From: Mesorhizobium sp. CA8 | Lineage (GTDB): Bacteria; Pseudomonadota; Alphaproteobacteria; Rhizobiales; Rhizobiaceae | DNA length: 64,000 nt | Direction: 5' to 3' | Assembly (NCBI RefSeq): GCF_020164955.1 | Contig: NZ_JAIUHG010000009.1 | Span: 1-64,000, forward strand | Part shown: in pieces, positions 63,749 to 64,000 of the stretch | Numbering within the stretch: position 1 is the first letter of the stretch | Layout: every line of letters starts with the position of its first letter | The notes under the pieces: model-generated | The model's database searches: none | Seen by the model: only the letters and a program-made list of their open reading frames with translations | What the model was told of the DNA's origin: nothing | Made by a program: the position numbers and the translations under genes

Positions 63749-63775
63749 ATGGATCGTGACCGCGCCAAGGGGTAG
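63749..63775 (+). CDS. Eight-codon open frame with a strong ribosome-binding site
   Basis: Between HyuA and the binding protein an ATG at 63749 is preceded by GGGAGGACAAC, a better ribosome-binding site than many real genes, and reads MDRDRAKG before TAG. It could be a leader peptide affecting binding-protein translation, or the decayed start of a lost gene. The evidence is only the site and the short frame. Confidence 0.3.
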   Translation: MDRDRAKG

Positions 63776-63848
63776 GGAGCGGAACTCTGAAGTGGAAGTC
63801 AAACGGTAACAAAACCAACGAACTGAAAAAGTATCAAGGAGCGGAACA

Positions 63849-64000
63849 ATGAAAAAATCAGGTCGTAGAATCTCAAAAGAAGCTATCGGGTTGGCCGGCG
63901 GCATCGCGCTGACGATGTCGATGACCACCGCGGCGCTCAGCGAACAGCTAAAGCTCGCCCTCTTCGTACCCTTCAAAAACGCCTACTATGCCCAAACGAT
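63849..64000 (+). CDS. Sugar-type ABC substrate-binding protein, cut by window edge
   Basis: Start of a periplasmic binding protein. ATG 63849 follows AAGGAGCGGAACA. The signal peptide (KEAIGLAGGIALTMSMTTAALS) is followed by EQLKLALFVPFKNAYYAQT, typical of RbsB/family 2 binding proteins. It completes the importer with the ATPase at 57257 and permease at 58783. Only 50 codons are visible. Confidence 0.85.
   Translation, partial: MKKSGRRISKEAIGLAGGIALTMSMTTAALSEQLKLALFVPFKNAYYAQT

Overview
The window looks like a chromosomal or megaplasmid accessory region of a Rhizobiales bacterium, most likely close to Mesorhizobium or another Phyllobacteriaceae member. The reasons are high GC codon use, many ABC importers with Tat-type binding-protein leaders, tandem FAD/GcvT oxidoreductases, a fused two-domain betaine-type permease, and GlxA/AraC, MocR and FadR regulators. 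No rRNA, tRNA, CRISPR array, phage or intact insertion sequence was seen. The assignment rests on protein resemblance read by eye, not on a search.

Layout. (1) 0.1-2.9 kb: a decayed glycine-betaine/proline-type importer (proX-W-V order on the minus strand) in which all three genes carry lesions. (2) 3.0-7.1 kb: a complete importer of the same class with a fused double permease. (3) 7.1-14.5 kb: a frameshifted SDR gene, an orphan family-5 binding protein, a cupin and cytochrome P450 pair, an atypical DMT exporter, and a PDR-type ferredoxin reductase. (4) 14.6-31.4 kb, all minus strand: a 17-kb catabolic block. In transcription order it holds a GlxA/AraC regulator, a Rieske oxygenase with a Glu-type iron bridge, a ThDP enzyme, a flavin reductase, a full dipeptide-type ABC importer, two FAD/GcvT demethylase-like proteins, a beta-keto acid cleavage enzyme (frameshifted) and an HD-domain protein. 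I read it as a pathway for uptake and stepwise demethylation or cleavage of a quaternary amine. The convergent PDR reductase at 13.5 kb is the natural electron donor for the Rieske enzyme.

(5) 31.5-38.4 kb: a pseudogene zone. It contains a flavin hydroxylase with two frameshifts, an aromatic-ring dioxygenase operon (reductase, alpha, beta, ferredoxin) with at least three frameshifts, a binding-protein fragment fused behind the ferredoxin, and a MocR regulator that has lost its lysine region. (6) 38.4-46.6 kb, minus strand: a dipeptide-type ABC importer followed by rhodanese, a small unknown protein, FAH hydrolase, DUF2218 and a homocysteine methyltransferase-like protein, with a divergent TetR gene at 46.7 kb and an inverted repeat between them. 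(7) 47.4-54.9 kb: GlcG-like protein, FadR-type regulator, frameshifted SDR, old yellow enzyme, D-2-hydroxyacid dehydrogenase, LysR, an enolase-superfamily dehydratase and a sugar-phosphate isomerase-like TIM barrel. (8) 55.0-64.0 kb, plus strand: an ADP-forming acyl-CoA synthetase, a ribose-type ABC ATPase and permease, HyuB and HyuA subunits of an ATP-dependent hydantoinase/oxoprolinase/carboxylase-type enzyme, and a binding protein cut by the window edge.

Two themes stand out: layered acquisition of uptake-plus-catabolism modules for small nitrogenous or aromatic compounds, and extensive single-base decay and deletion of some of them beside intact relatives. The two modules most worth experimental attention are the Rieske/ThDP/GcvT block at 14.6-31.4 kb and the acyl-CoA synthetase/HyuAB/ABC block at 55-64 kb.
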